From assembly GCA_012064415.1 (NCBI GenBank), contig SSNU01000064.1, positions 1-64,000 of the forward strand: a stretch of 64,000 bases of DNA, in the 5' to 3' direction. Made by a program: the position numbers and the translations under genes. The notes under the pieces are model-generated. The model did no database searches. It had not been told where the DNA came from and was given only the letters and a program-made list of their open reading frames with translations. Within the stretch, counting starts at the first letter, position 1, and the number at the start of each line of letters is the position of its first letter. Source of the DNA: Gyrodactylus bullatarudis (Eukaryota > Platyhelminthes > Monogenea > Gyrodactylidea > Gyrodactylidae). Shown piece after piece: positions 37,101 through 50,600 of the stretch.

Positions 37101-40100
37101 ACATAACCATCTCCTCAAGCAGTACAGACAACAATACTACAACAGATCAATCTCTCAACGATTCTGGTAAATCAGTTATGCAAGAAGATTTTGGCCTCGA
37201 TCAAAAAATTGACAACAACCAAGAACCAACTCTAGACAAGGTAACAGAAGCGGTCTCTGAAGAAAGCGACGATGAAGAAGAACAAGAACCGATTAGATCT
37301 TTGCGATCAAGGCCTACCCCAGGGAAAAAGAGTCCAACCAAAAAGAAAAGAATCACCAAAAATTCTGGCAAAGGAAAAAGTGTTGGTCATGAAAAAGAAT
37401 CTAATTTGTTACCTGAAGAGAATACATCAATTGATAAGGAACCCGTTAGTGAAAAGGAATTACAACCGTTAAACTCCACTTTTAATAGCAATGAGAATAC
37501 CGGACTATTTTTGCATGATTTCCCTATTAACAGTAATAGTTCTTTCTGTGATCTAACCAACGAATCAAGACCTAAATCATTCGGGTAAGTCAACTATAAT
37601 CATGAAAATTGTAGAAAAAATTTATACAAATTTTATCATTTCAGTCTTGACAAAGATCTCAGCTCTGATAACAGTTTAAAGGATATTCTGGGCAAAGAGA
37701 AGAGTGTTGCTTCTGTAGCCAATTTCTCCTTCCTGAGCAAAGATAAACCCTTGATAGAGACGGGTAAAATACAATTCCAACCACCTGAATTGAACTCAGA
37801 TTCTGACAGGGAAGATAATGAAATAGATGTTGTCTCTACCGGTAAGGATGAAGTTGAAAAAGATAAAAGTCATCAACAAATTTCTGGCATCAAGTTCTCC
37901 TCGTGTAAAGCCTATGAAGGCGGGTGTTGTTCCTCGTCTAGCGCTTCTCCTGATGAAATATTCCATTCCGGATGTCACGTCGATCTACCAATCAATTCCA
38001 TTTGCAGAATAGGAGAGAGCTATGATAAGCTCAATTCATCCACTAATCAAACAGATATATTTCAAAAGTTTACCAGTCGTCAAGATCTCTTGTCATTTGA
38101 GACAGTGTGCAAGGAGAATACTGAGCAACTCTCAGCTGTTGTATCCTGTAAGGAATCCACCAATTTTACATTGAACAAAACTGCTTCCAAAGAACAAAGT
38201 CAACCCCAAAACCCCAGTGGTACTGACTATTTGAAGAAACTAGTTCTTCCAGATAATCCGGAAAAATCAAATCCTTCTGTCAATATCTTCTCACAAATGA
38301 TTCAAATGGTACTCACTGATCAAAATTCTCAACCAATGGAAATATTCAAGGCCCTAACTGATAGCATGAACAAGAGCTTGAATCACTCTTCAACCTTTGA
38401 GTATAACGAGATCAATTCAGGTTTTGCTCCAAAGGCCAATCCGATCTATGATAACATTCCTGATAGTCGTACCCCGAGTCCAAGCCCTGCTTACACAGCT
38501 GATCTTTACGAGACTGATCCCCTGATTGAAGATTTTGCTAATGAATTCAATATCGATGTAAATTTGGAATATTCGAATTTGACAATCGTTGAAAATCCGC
38601 CTCTTTTTAATGGCAAAATTGATGTCCTCATTAAAGACTTATCAAAGTCAATCAAGTATCTCGAACCAAAAATAGAACCTGTCAAGGTAACTATCCAGTC
38701 TGAAGCCAAATCAGCTAATAAACGAAAGCTCAAAAAGAGTTCCAAATCAAATCACTCGAGTAAGAAACGTAAAGTTTCTGGTGAAGATGAGACTGTTTCA
38801 TTGACTACACGTCCCTCAATCAAGATTCACATAGCTCTACCTCAAAAAGACACAACAGAGTCCACCAAAATGTCTCCCAAAGTCCACGAGGTACAGAATA
38901 GACCTGATGGGAATGACTTCATGGATGAAAATCACGAAGACAAAGAGAATAACTCTGATGAGCCATCTCGTGAGCCCATCAAGCTTAAACTAAAGTTGCC
39001 ATTTATAAATTCGTGCAAAGAAGAGCTTGTTGAGAAGAAGAAGAGACGCGAGGAAAAGAAATTGCTGAAAGAAGCTCGACGTCAGGCACGCAAATTGAAA
39101 TTCCTTAGTGAATCAGCTCAAAAGTCTCCCGCCACTGTGGACAATAGTGCTAAAGATTCTTCCCCACATATCTCCATTGTTAATACACCGGAACAATCTT
39201 CAATTCCATCACCAGAGCCGATCCCTAAGAAATCTCAGCCAGTCAAACCTGTAGAATCTCTCGGGAAAAAGAGTCGGGGTAGACCTCCCAGAGGTAGTAT
39301 TAAGAAACAAACAAAGAACGTCAATGAAGTCGATCCAATTCCTAATAATAATGACCCTTCAAAGGACCAGAAATCTTCTAGTGAATCAAACCTCGTCTCC
39401 AAACGAATATTCAGTACATCTAAAGAAGACAGAAGATCTAGTGCAGTATTCTCGGTAAGTATCTTTGCTAATTCAGATGAATTATAACTTTTACTACTAC
39501 TATTACTACTAGATTGGGCTGGTACATTTCCCAATACTTAAATGACACTTTTCACAGCCATCTGGTTATTATTTTAAAAATTTTCTCTCACACACACATA
39601 AAGAGCTTATTCTAATTAATATCTTAAAAAATTTTTGCTAGATAAGAATGAAGTATTAAAACAATATGGGGTAAGAAAAGAAATTCTTTAATTTTATAAT
39701 ACCAAGTTTAAAACTTTATAATTTCTTCTCTTTATTCCTCAAAACTAAATCATATCAACCTGTTTTTCACCCATCATTAATTGTGATTAAATTTTAAATC
39801 CATTTCTCCCTCCCATCGGTTTATGTATAATAAAAACAGGGCATTCATCTCGATCTAATACTAACTTGTTCTTATTTGGCTACGTATAGAACTTTTTTTG
39901 CAACTTGTCTCTTCTTGATTTAGTTGAATTTCTTTTGTAATGTAATCTTTATGATCCTCACTTATGAACACATATACACAGATTATTCAGTTTTGTTGAC
40001 AAATCACTCCTTGTTTACCGAGACAATTTATTTCAAAAATAAAATAAACCCTAATAACAACAACAAAAATTAATTCAGCACACTTAAATTTGATAATTAA

Positions 40101-43100
40101 TCTTGCATTTTTTTCCAGCGAAAATCGTGTACACGTCCTGGTCCGAAAAAGTTGTCCTCATCAAAGATTACCAATTACACTCCAGTGAAATCCTTGCCTA
40201 TTGAAAAGAACCTTCCCCCTCTAGAGTTGGAAGAGCCAGCCGAGAAGGAAGAAGATGAATCAAAGCCTTTGAAATTAGTCATCAAGTTTGGAGGTAAATC
40301 CGGATCTGATGAGAAATTCAGCAAGATTCACAAGAAGGAAACTGGGCCGATGGCTAAAAAGCGAAAGAACTCCTCTTCACAGAGCGAATATAACCATGAA
40401 GAACTACCCAGAGATGTTCCCGGTCAATTTGATTCTTACCAAAGTCATGATCCACAGCAAGACTCCAGCTCTACTGGACCAACTTATCTGGACCATTTGC
40501 TTATGGTAGCTGACGCAGCTGAGACCTTTATGGATGTTCATCAATCGCAAGTGAAAAAAGTTGAAAATCAAGCTGCTCTTTCTATGAACCATAATTCTGG
40601 CTCTAATTCGACTATGGATAAACTCTCCAAGACCTGCTCAACATCTTCCAATCTCTTTCCAAAAGAACCAACCTCATACTTTTCCAAAAGTTCTGAACAA
40701 TCGAGTATGTTTTCACACAAAAATATCTACCTGAAAATTATTTAATTTCTTCCTTCATTTCCTCTCTTTTGTAGTATTCCACAATGTCACGAATGATTAT
40801 CCTAGTCAAAGGCATCCACATCATGACCAGAATTATGTTGACTTTAAAAATCCTCAATCGTCATCCTCTTCGAGTGTTGTTCCCAAGTCGCAACCTAATC
40901 ACACTGTGAATCCCATTGTTGGTGATTCAATGATGAGCCCTTTGAAAAAGCGCCCCTCCTCCAAATCAAAGACTCCTAATCATCCACAGACAACCTCCTC
41001 TGTTAATAGTACCAACATAGTTGCCAACACTTCATTGGACATGTCAACCGGCAGCAGTGATACAACCCTTGACATTATCGACGATACTAACACACCACCC
41101 AATCATTTGACGCCAAATATTCAACCAGTCCCATCATCGCAATCAGGATCTATTCCTCAAGTCACTCATCCTCATCAAAATATGAAAAAATCTAATCAAT
41201 CTCTTGCCACCAATCAATCTATCAATCCATTTCGTGAGTATTTTATTTTTTGATTTATTTCTTTCCTCTTATTACACTTGTTTATCTAAATATCCAACTC
41301 TTGACGAAATCTCTTTGTCAGTTAAATTACTGAATGTAATTCCTTAAGACCCAATCTAGTGAGAATTCATCTCTTATCAAATCGCAAATTTATCTTGGCT
41401 ACTAGCAATGTTAGAAGTCAATTTTTTCATATATTTTTTTCGAAAGGAACATATCGAAAATCCCAAATTCACTGACAATTAAGAAAAAAATTAGATTCAA
41501 TAAACTTACACTTGATTCGTTGTGAAAAAATCCAATGTTAATTTTACCAACGACTCTCAGCCAATAATTATGGAATTTTCAAGAATATGAATAATTCTCT
41601 ACCAGGTAGAGAGAGAGAGATACATGACCTTAGAACTTGTCTTCCTATTCTTGCCTTCCATCCATACCTTTTCATCATGTATCGTGTAGTAGTAGACTAT
41701 CTGTTTCATTTTTCTCTAATCGATTTCAGTATATAAATGATATACCCTATACTACTACTACTTCTGACTGTTCGTGTATGTAAGACAAGAGGTATATTAT
41801 ACATATGTCTTTGCATTTGTTCACATGATCTATTATTATTATTTTCTCTCTCTCTCTCTCTATTCAAAACGAAGCTAGTACTTTCTATAGCTCTTTTCCT
41901 CATCTTCATTCAAAATTCTTCATCAATGGTATAGTAAAAAGTGTGCCTAGTCATGATTATGTAGAATAAATACTATTCATTACAACTCACATAGGAATTT
42001 AATTGGTTGAAATATCTCATTTGCTTAATGCCTCATTGACCAATCATATTCGAATGAAAACAATGTTTCTTCTCTATACATCTTTCTGCTAATAGTGCAC
42101 AAAAATTGATACCAACCACAGTTTTTCACTCTCTTAATACAATAATTTTTTCACTATAGTGCTGTTTAATGTTAAGTTTTCTATCTCTCTCTATTTCTCT
42201 CACAAAACTCTGTCATAAAAATCGTTTAATATTTTCGCTCATTCACTGATATAAACTGATATTAATAAGAAAGAAATTGATTCAAAAAAATTATGGAAAA
42301 CTTTCTTGTCTCTCACTCTCTACATACATACAAGCACATGCATACACGTAAACATGTGTTAAATAACATCAGAGTTTACACTTGTCTCATGAAAACTTTT
42401 TCTCTCATTCAAATTTTGGCTTTACATTCGTCTATATATCTGTGAATATACTCGGAATTTCATATTCTCTTCACCCTTTTTTGAGAGAAATGTATCATGG
42501 TTTATTAGGAAAAAAATAGAAAATCAAACCTAACAAAACAGACTAAGTGAGAGATGGTCATGTTATATACACTAGAGTTGAATAATAATACAAATACTCT
42601 CTTCCAATATTACATTATTAGGCTCTGAATCACACAATAATATAACTGTAAATAATTCACTTTTCACGCAGAAGATGATCTTAACAACCTTGCTAATTCC
42701 ACGGGAGGAGATGAAAATGCTTTCACTGCCGCTTGCCAGGCTGTATATCAACAACAATTTGCAGCTGCTATGGCCTCTTATTATCAAAGTTTGTTTTTCA
42801 CCTTGTAAGAGATGTTGGTTATATCATTTACTCTCCTTTTTCCCTTTAGGTGCTCAGTTTAAACGCGAATCAAATGACTATAATGCCATGTCATATCCTT
42901 TTCCCGAACATCTCCATCAACAACAAGCTGTTCAGCACCAGCAGCAACAACAGCCAAAGCAACAAGTCCACCATCCAACTTCTCATTCATCTCAACAACA
43001 ACGACAACAGCCACACTCTCATCATCGAAGTGTAGTTGAACCTGTCCAACATTCACATCATCCTCCAGCTCACCTTTCACACCAGAGCATGCATCATTCC

Positions 43101-43574
43101 TCTTCATCTTCACAGCACCTACCTCATCATCAGTCGTCGACCTCTAGTCGTCAACAGCATCAAAATCACCAGCTTTCTGACAGGTACCAACAAAACACCA
43201 GTAACAATCTTCAAATAGAGGATTCCTATCGTCTCGGAAATAATTCCAACCTACCCCCGTATATCAATCAGTTCTTTGACACTGCCAACAATACCAACAA
43301 GGATTCCCTACTCAATCCAATGGCTGCATCAAACAATACTTCTAGCAACTCAATGATGAATAACGACCTCTCCTCTGGTTACGGTAATATTCCCTCATCT
43401 ATGCAAGAGTATTATTCCTCTGCATATACTGCTGTACAGCAATATGCTGCTGCTTTCAACTTTTATCAGAGTAAATACAGTGAATGGTCCGGTGTTAATG
43501 CAGGAAATGTTGGTGACAATACCGGTGGCACAAGCAGCATTGACGGTAATCCTCGGAATTCATCTAAACGATAA
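34109..43574 (+). CDS. large low-complexity nuclear protein, 6 exons, 2390 aa, function unknown
   Basis: Exons 34109-37584, 37645-39454, 40119-40704, 40775-41233, 42672-42788 and 42850-43574; all junctions are GT-AG with matching phase. The N-terminal third is rich in Ser/Thr/Asn/Gln/Pro, then there is a long acidic Glu/Asp region. Nuclear features: PTKKKRITKN near the end of exon 1, KKRKV at about residue 1532, an AT-hook-like SRGRPPRGS near 1702-1710, and a basic helical run KKKRREEKKLLKEARRQARK. Repeated short motifs IKLKLKLP, LKLVIKFGG and IKIHIALP recur. A helix-like block reads DHLLMVADAAETFMDVH. The C-terminus has CQAVYQQQFAAAMASYYQ, a His/Gln-rich tract, and AVQQYAAAFNFYQSKY. This suggests a chromatin or transcription co-regulator; I cannot name the family. 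The ATG is the first in frame. Confidence 0.85.
39455..40118 (+). other. intron 2 of the large nuclear-protein gene (664 nt)
   Basis: Donor TCTCG|GTAAGT and acceptor TTTTTTTCCAG|CGA, phase 0. No feature seen inside. Confidence 0.75.
41234..42671 (+). other. intron 4 of the large nuclear-protein gene (1438 nt)
   Basis: Donor TTTC|GTGAGT and acceptor TTTTCACGCAG|AAG, phase 1. It contains a short CT microsatellite near 41845-41861 and otherwise plain AT-rich sequence. The other introns of this gene are short: 37585-37644 (60 nt), 40705-40774 (70 nt) and 42789-42849 (61 nt). Confidence 0.75.
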
Positions 43575-44246
43575 CAAATACGATGATCATTTATTTGTGT
43601 CCTCAAATTTGGCGCCCAAAACACTACCTGGCTGGAATTATTACTATAATTTGTTTGTTAATTATGTGAAATCATCTGTGATAGATAAACGTTATATATT
43701 TGTGTACCTAAACCCAACAAAAGATTCATCTTATCACTTTTTTTATAATCTACCATTATAGACACAAAAATTGCACGCGAACATATGCAAGCATTCATCC
43801 CACCTCACTATTTGTCTGCCCTTCCCCCACAAACACACACAACCCATCAATCCTTGAGCAATTTGCCTTTGTCCCATATAACCCTTCCCGTCTCGTTGAT
43901 CCTCACTCTGATCCAGCATCCCTCAAGATAAAGAAAACCTATATGCAAACTAAAACAGTTTTTCCCCTTTACCCCCGTAAAAGAGTAGTGAGAGAGTATT
44001 TGAAATTATACACCAATTTTTTTTGCGAAACCTGCATTTATACAAACAAACACATATTTTAAGACCAAATAATATTTTCATTGAAAAGAAAAGAGTAATT
44101 TCTTGTGTCCGAGTCCTTTTTTTCTACAGATTCATACGAGATTTTTTCTCTCTTGGTAAAAAATTGAAATATAACCAACACAACAAAACGAATTCACATG
44201 TGTAAATATAATTATTCGAGCATCATTTCTCGATTAAAAAATAGGA

Positions 44247-44252
44247 AATAAA
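44247..44252 (+). terminator. candidate poly(A) signal of the large nuclear-protein gene
   Basis: AATAAA lies 673 bp after the TAA at 43572-43574. The interval 43575-44246 would be the 3' UTR; it has no other supported feature. Alternative signals lie further on, before the next gene at 44687. Confidence 0.35.
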
Positions 44253-44686
44253 CACTATATTCTTGTAAATAATTGTTAATCAAAGGAGATTAAAGAATCT
44301 GAGCATCTTTTGAATTTTTCCAAAGTAACAGATAAAAACTAAAAATAAAAAACAGAAAAGATTTGAACCAAAATAAAAAGAGGAGTATTTTCCTTGAAAT
44401 CATAAACGAAATTTTTTTATAAATAAAACAGATAATTATCTATTTTAAACAATCTTTCCCTTTTTCAGCTCGAGACATCCATAAACTAAATTTTCGTGTG
44501 TTTACTTTCAAGTAGATGGGAAAAATAATTCATTTAACCACTGGAATAAAATGAACAATTCGATATAATTTAAACAAAAAGCTAAAATTTATGGCCAGGA
44601 ATTCTAAATTTTTTTACTATTAAAATTTGTTTAAATGAGTTCAGGCGTCTTATTTCAAAACATTCAAAAGTATCCTAAATAATCCA

Positions 44687-47600
44687 ATGTCAAATACATT
44701 CCCAACATACGAGCAAGAATTGAGGATAAAAATTTATTCCATCGTCTATTCATTTGTTATACTAGTGGCAGTGTTCATCAATGTGAGTATAATGAAAAAA
44801 TTAATTTTCACTCTCTAATCATGTATCCTTAGGGATGTTCCTCGGAAATTCTCAGCGTGTCAATTTTGTCACATTTGAAATATTTAAATGAAGATCTCTC
44901 CTCGTTTGCTGGGTCATTGTGCTTTAAATATCTCGGCACCATCGTTGGATATTTAATTCTGCTCCCATTTATTCATTGTAGGGAGAGGACCTTTGTCAAA
45001 GATCTGTTCATAACACTGGGCATTATTGGGAATTTTCTAGCCTGCCTACTTATGAATATATCAATGACGAATTGGGACTATTTAACAGTAAACTTTTTCT
45101 TCCAAGGATTCTCAAGTGCTCTTATTGTTTATCGTAAGTCGCTACTTGATATGATTGATCTATGGATAAATTCTTTCATACTATTTTTTTTAATTTGCAA
45201 TTATTCTATAATTAGATGGGTATTTATTTTGAGTATAATATTTATATTATAGAGCAACGTGTTCTTCATTAATATTTTTTATTGGTAAAAATCAATGAAT
45301 TGAGGCGTATATTTGGTACATCTTGGGGTGTAACCTCTCAACCTTTGAAATAAGCCTCTCAAAAATCAAAGTTATCTCTATAATATCCTAATTTGATTGA
45401 TTCTCTTACCAGATGCCAATCGGATATTTGTACCGCTCCTGAAGACAAGAAGCATACTTATGTTTCAGATACAGAGTTTAATGTACATCTTTGGAGGCTT
45501 CGTGGCTGTAATTCTGGCAAAGAATACTATAACCGATACAGACTACAGTCTTAAACAGGATCCGTACTTTACAAATCCGACGAATTTGATCGATTTGAAG
45601 AAGGTCTATCTCATTATAGCCATGATGAACATATTCAGCTTCATTCTGATGCTGTTAATGTTGATATTCAATGCAGTAAGGCATACGGGAGACCATTTGA
45701 ATAATGACAATCTCATCATGTTTGTAAGTATATCTTGATGATATTTTCCATATACTTGAAAGTAGTTTAGGGAAAATTTACTACTTTATCCCACATGAAT
45801 GTGAATATCCAATGGAAAGTTTTGTCTCTTTAATCTGATCTACAGGGTAGATTTAATTTCAAACAATCCAACTAGTATCTTTGGAATGCACATTGAAAGG
45901 TTTTTTTCGGGATCACGAGGCTTGTGCTTAGTTGATTTATCTAATTTATTTCTTTTCATAATAAAATTATCAAATGAATCAAGCGAATATCGAGATTGAT
46001 TTGAGAAGGGGCTCAACTTTAACGGAATGACTCGTTCTGTTCATCTCTGTACAGCATGGTTGAGAGTTGAAAATCTTTTTTCGAATCGATTTGCTACATT
46101 TTAATAAGGCTTCATCCATAACAAATCTGTAGAGAATGTGTAAATATCCGATCAGCAATGATGAAAAGAAATATTCCTTTCATTATGATCATTCAGGCGA
46201 GTAGAAGAACATACAAGAAAGAAAGTTAACTAGCGAAGAAAGAGGAAAAATCTATTTTAATCTATTAACTTCATACAGCTCGTATTACACATGCGTGTAT
46301 TTTCTGTATTTTCTTGTCTGAGAATATTTTATCCTTTTTACTTGTCCATCCTTTTTAAAAAATAAAAATTACCTTAATTTTAATTTGGAGTTGAGTGATT
46401 TATTTTCAAAAGAGGTTAAGTCTATCATAAAAAGGTTTGCTAGAAAAAAATACAGTCCATCTATCAGAAAGATTTTTAAATTTGCGATTATCAGAGAGAT
46501 TTTTTTCAAAATATATTAAATTCACTGAATTTATTTAGCCATATAATATTTAAATAACTCAGATATATGTGAAAATATGAGCTCAAAACTTTTTTATTTT
46601 GCAACCAAATTAATTTTTGAAAGTAAATTCCTACATTTTAGAAGTAACCAAGTTATAATTCGAAATTTATGTAAAATATGCAAGCTTTTGGAAGCTGCAA
46701 TTACCTTAAAAAATTTTCTCATTGAGCAAGTTTCAAACTGTGACCAACTAAAAAAGAATTTTTAGTGAAAATTTTTCAAAATGTAAATATTTAAACTCTA
46801 ATCAATACCCGAATTGGCTTTCAGAGGAATTCGATTAGTTGAAAACTAAGGAAAACTCTTATTCAAATTGATCACTTATGGATGAGGTGAAATCTCTGAT
46901 GCCAATTCTCAAGTGCCAATTGCATCCAATAGAAACTAAAACTTTATGTCTATTCACACGAGAAGAAATCAAAAAGGGGCTACAAAATGTATAATCTTGT
47001 TAAAGTTTTCATTGTAGACTACAGCCTCTATTGATCTTCATCTTTTTTAGACATTGGGGGGGGGGGTTGACTGTTGATCATTCAACTGATTAATTTCTTT
47101 TCAAGATGATGATAGAGCTAAAATTTGAATAAATTATTCTCTAGGACCTAATATCGGGTCATTGCTCATGAGTTATTCTGGATGTTCCAGCGTAGGTCAG
47201 TTCGAGAAACTCACTTCTTTCATTTTGGATACAATTCAATATTAAAACAGCAAAAAGGAAATTTATCTTTAGTAGCTAATTAATATGAAGTTGGGAATCT
47301 ATGATTTTTACAGAAATCTCGATTTTTTCATCAAGAATTCGAATTTGTTTAAGACTTTTCGGAATCCTTCTCATGTTGTCCACTTTTAAGATTTGAATAA
47401 AAAAATTCTGAAAAAAAATTATTTTTATGAAAATTATGATCATTTTCAAATTTTCGTTTGGGAGCTGAATTTCGGCTTTTTGATCAAATCCATTTCTCGA
47501 AGATCAATAAATCGAAATACCTCAAAATGGTAGATCCTTCGAAAGTTTATCAGAGATTTTCCGCTTTCTTGTCTAATCCTAATCCTAAAAAACCTCTTTT

Positions 47601-50600
47601 GGCCACACTCCTACTTTCAAATGAAATAATAATTTTGAGCTCAAAGTTCAAAAAATGGGATTTTGGCGCCAAATCGAAATTTGAAAATGACCATAATTTT
47701 ATGAAAATTAATTTTTTTTCTTCAAATGTTAAAAGTGGACAACATGAGTAGGATTCCGAAAAGTCTTGAACAAATTCGAATTCTTGATGAAAAAATCGAG
47801 ATTTCTGTAAAAATCATAGATTCCCAACTTCATAACAACCAACTATATAACACGGAGGTAGAATTCCTAAAGTTTGAGTTCTACTTTATGTGATCTTAAG
47901 ATGAACAAGTTTTCAATATATGAAAAATTTATGTAATAATCAAGCACTTGTACTTAGTCCGTACATCGCTGAATGTTACACCTAACAAATGGATTCCACT
48001 GTGACTGATACGATTATTTCCAAATACTGTTCACGGTTTGATCCATTTGTAAACTGTAACAGACGAACCTGGGAACAAGCACCTTGAACGAAATAATTGT
48101 AATTTACAAAATCAATAGTATTTGATTTTTCAATTTTCAGAGGTAACTTAGTAATAACTAGATCCTCAAAAAATAATACCTAAAAATAATTTTTTAATAT
48201 CTAAAAAATTTGAAAAGTATTATTTTTCGATTTTAATGTATTATTTTAATACTTTATCGCTAATTTACAACAAATATCTTACATGAACTACTTATAAGTA
48301 AACAGAATAAAAATTTGAAAAACAAATTAATGTTGAAATTGATCTAAAACATCGAGATAATATCCAAATTACCAAGGCTATTTTTGCGCTTAGCAAATTT
48401 TTAGACAATGAAAATCATCTCTCTACCTCAAAAATGAGGATTGAGATCATTGATATGGATGAGATAAAGTGCTTCTATAAATTATTATTTTAATACCTTA
48501 TCTTCAAAATAATACATTTTAAGACCTTATAACTTTCAACCCTGTTGACATAGCAGAATAATTATAAGTTTAAAATGGTTTTCATAACAGAGGGAATAGC
48601 TGGTTAAAATAAGCATTTTAATACTTTTTGAGACTGAAGTAATAACGTTAGTAGGACCAGATGAAATTCCCACTGCCTCCCACTCTTTTAAACTATAAGT
48701 TATAATATATGGGCTAGGCTGATCATCATTTGGATTAATTTAAAAAATGAACCAGTATGAAACTCTTGTTCTCCCAATATTTTGGAATGTCATAAATATG
48801 GAACAAGTTCTGCTAAAAGAACACAGAATAACCCAACCTAAAGATTACATTTTTCTTCTACCCCCAGAGAAAAACAAAATAGATCATAATTATCAACTAC
48901 TTCTTCTACTAGAGAGATGCTTTATTTATTGTAATACGTTAGCTTGTGTATAGTGTAGCTGGAAAGAAGGCCAAAGTGTACAAATTTCCAGGGATTATTT
49001 CTTGTAATTCTTTCTGAGATTTATGCTAATTATCTTGAATAATAAGCAAGGGTAGTAGTAGGGATGAAAACTTCAACGAAGGAATGATGAATCTACCTGC
49101 TACTAGCCTGCCTATTGAACCAGATTAATGTTGGACTATGCTACTAGGTAACACACAGTGAATTGTACAGATCAAGAGAGAGCGAAAGAAGAATGGGATG
49201 TTATCCAACTAGGCAGATCAACATGGATTTAGGAACAGGTTTCTAAATGAGAAATATACATGGGTTGTATCATTAATTAGTTGATTCTATTCTCTATCTC
49301 TCTCCAATGTTTTACAGGGAATGTTTGACATTTCAACTCTCTACTTTCAATAGAGCAGAGCGTCTCTTGTTAGTTTTACCTTATTCTTCTTCTACTACTA
49401 GGGGTAGATGTATCATTAATCATAGCTGGATCAGTTCAAAAATAAAAAAAACAAAGATCAGTTTCATTGTCTTTTGTGCCCCAAGATTACTTCACCTTAA
49501 TCGAATTGCTATTCAAAGAACTGACATGTTCCCAGAGTCTGGGCCCTATTCAGAGCTGATTCTAAATTACTTTTGTGTTTTCTGATCAAGAATTTTTAAG
49601 CTCGGGATTCTCGTGAAGAATATAAGCTCTCACTTTTGCTAGCTAGCTGTAGAAAAGTTCGGTTCCTGGTTAAATTTGAATGATTTTCCAGACATTCAAG
49701 AAGCAACAAAATTCTCTCAGTTACATGTAATAGAGATGAGACATTTGTCAGCCTCCAAATCAAATGATGATTAAGTGTCATTGGAGTCAACTTTTGTTTA
49801 ACCTTAAAACTAATTAAAATTGCATTCCGCATTAACGTCAGGGGAGATGGAAGAAATTTATTCCTCTAGAATTTGTTATGGAAATTGTTATTTGAGCTCT
49901 CTCATCTCCTAGTTACAGAATGACTTTAGTTGATGACTCAGAATAGATTCCAAGAAAGTTGAACTGTTTTTTGACATCTAATTTAATAATCAAATTCAGT
50001 CACTCGTACGTATCCATCCGGTTTCATTCAGTTCTTACCTTTTCTAAGTGTTCTTCATTTAAATAAATAGGAATTTTCAACTTTTTATCTTGCTGGGTTT
50101 TACGTTTTCTCTTACCATTTCATTTCAGCCAAGAAGAAATTAATCAGACTTGATACTTTCTCCTTCATTAGCTCCTTAGTGACTTTTATGCGGCCTCTTG
50201 AAAGGCGAATTTGCACCTGGTATTTATTTTTGGGCAGAAGCATTTTCAGGATTAAAGAAAAGGTGGGAATACTGAATGCAAGGGGAAGAAAATTAAGCTA
50301 ACATGAATAAATTGAGAAGTAACTGATGGAAAGAGAAATTTTTACCAGGAAATGGATTTAAATTACAAATAATCAAAGACATCAATAAATAATTAATAAT
50401 GTGAGTGTAGAATAGAGTGATCTATAAATGAGTCCTATCAACCATAAAAGACAATACAGTGGCAAAATGATTTGACAATTGGAACACACACGGATATTAG
50501 AATTTATAACTTATAAACTTTAAGGATACAGGTTCACTGGAATCTAGTTTATTCAAGCTGAATAATCAGTTTATCAGTTAACTTGAAGGCTATACGATGT

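Noticed and set aside
34272..37593. Several 60-109-codon frames overlapping exon 1 of the large nuclear-protein gene on both strands
   Set aside because: They are shadows of the 1159-codon frame, which has the better start, splice fit and composition.
42675..42849. Read-through frame across 42789-42849 in the large gene
   Set aside because: A GT-AG intron of 61 nt with a strong pyrimidine tract (TTTTTCCCTTTAG) fits the phase; the alternative frame in the preceding exon loses the conserved-looking QAVYQQQFAAAMASYY block.
49307..49585. 92-codon frame in the carrier gene's last intron
   Set aside because: Composition resembles neighbouring noncoding frames, with no domain or conserved pattern seen.
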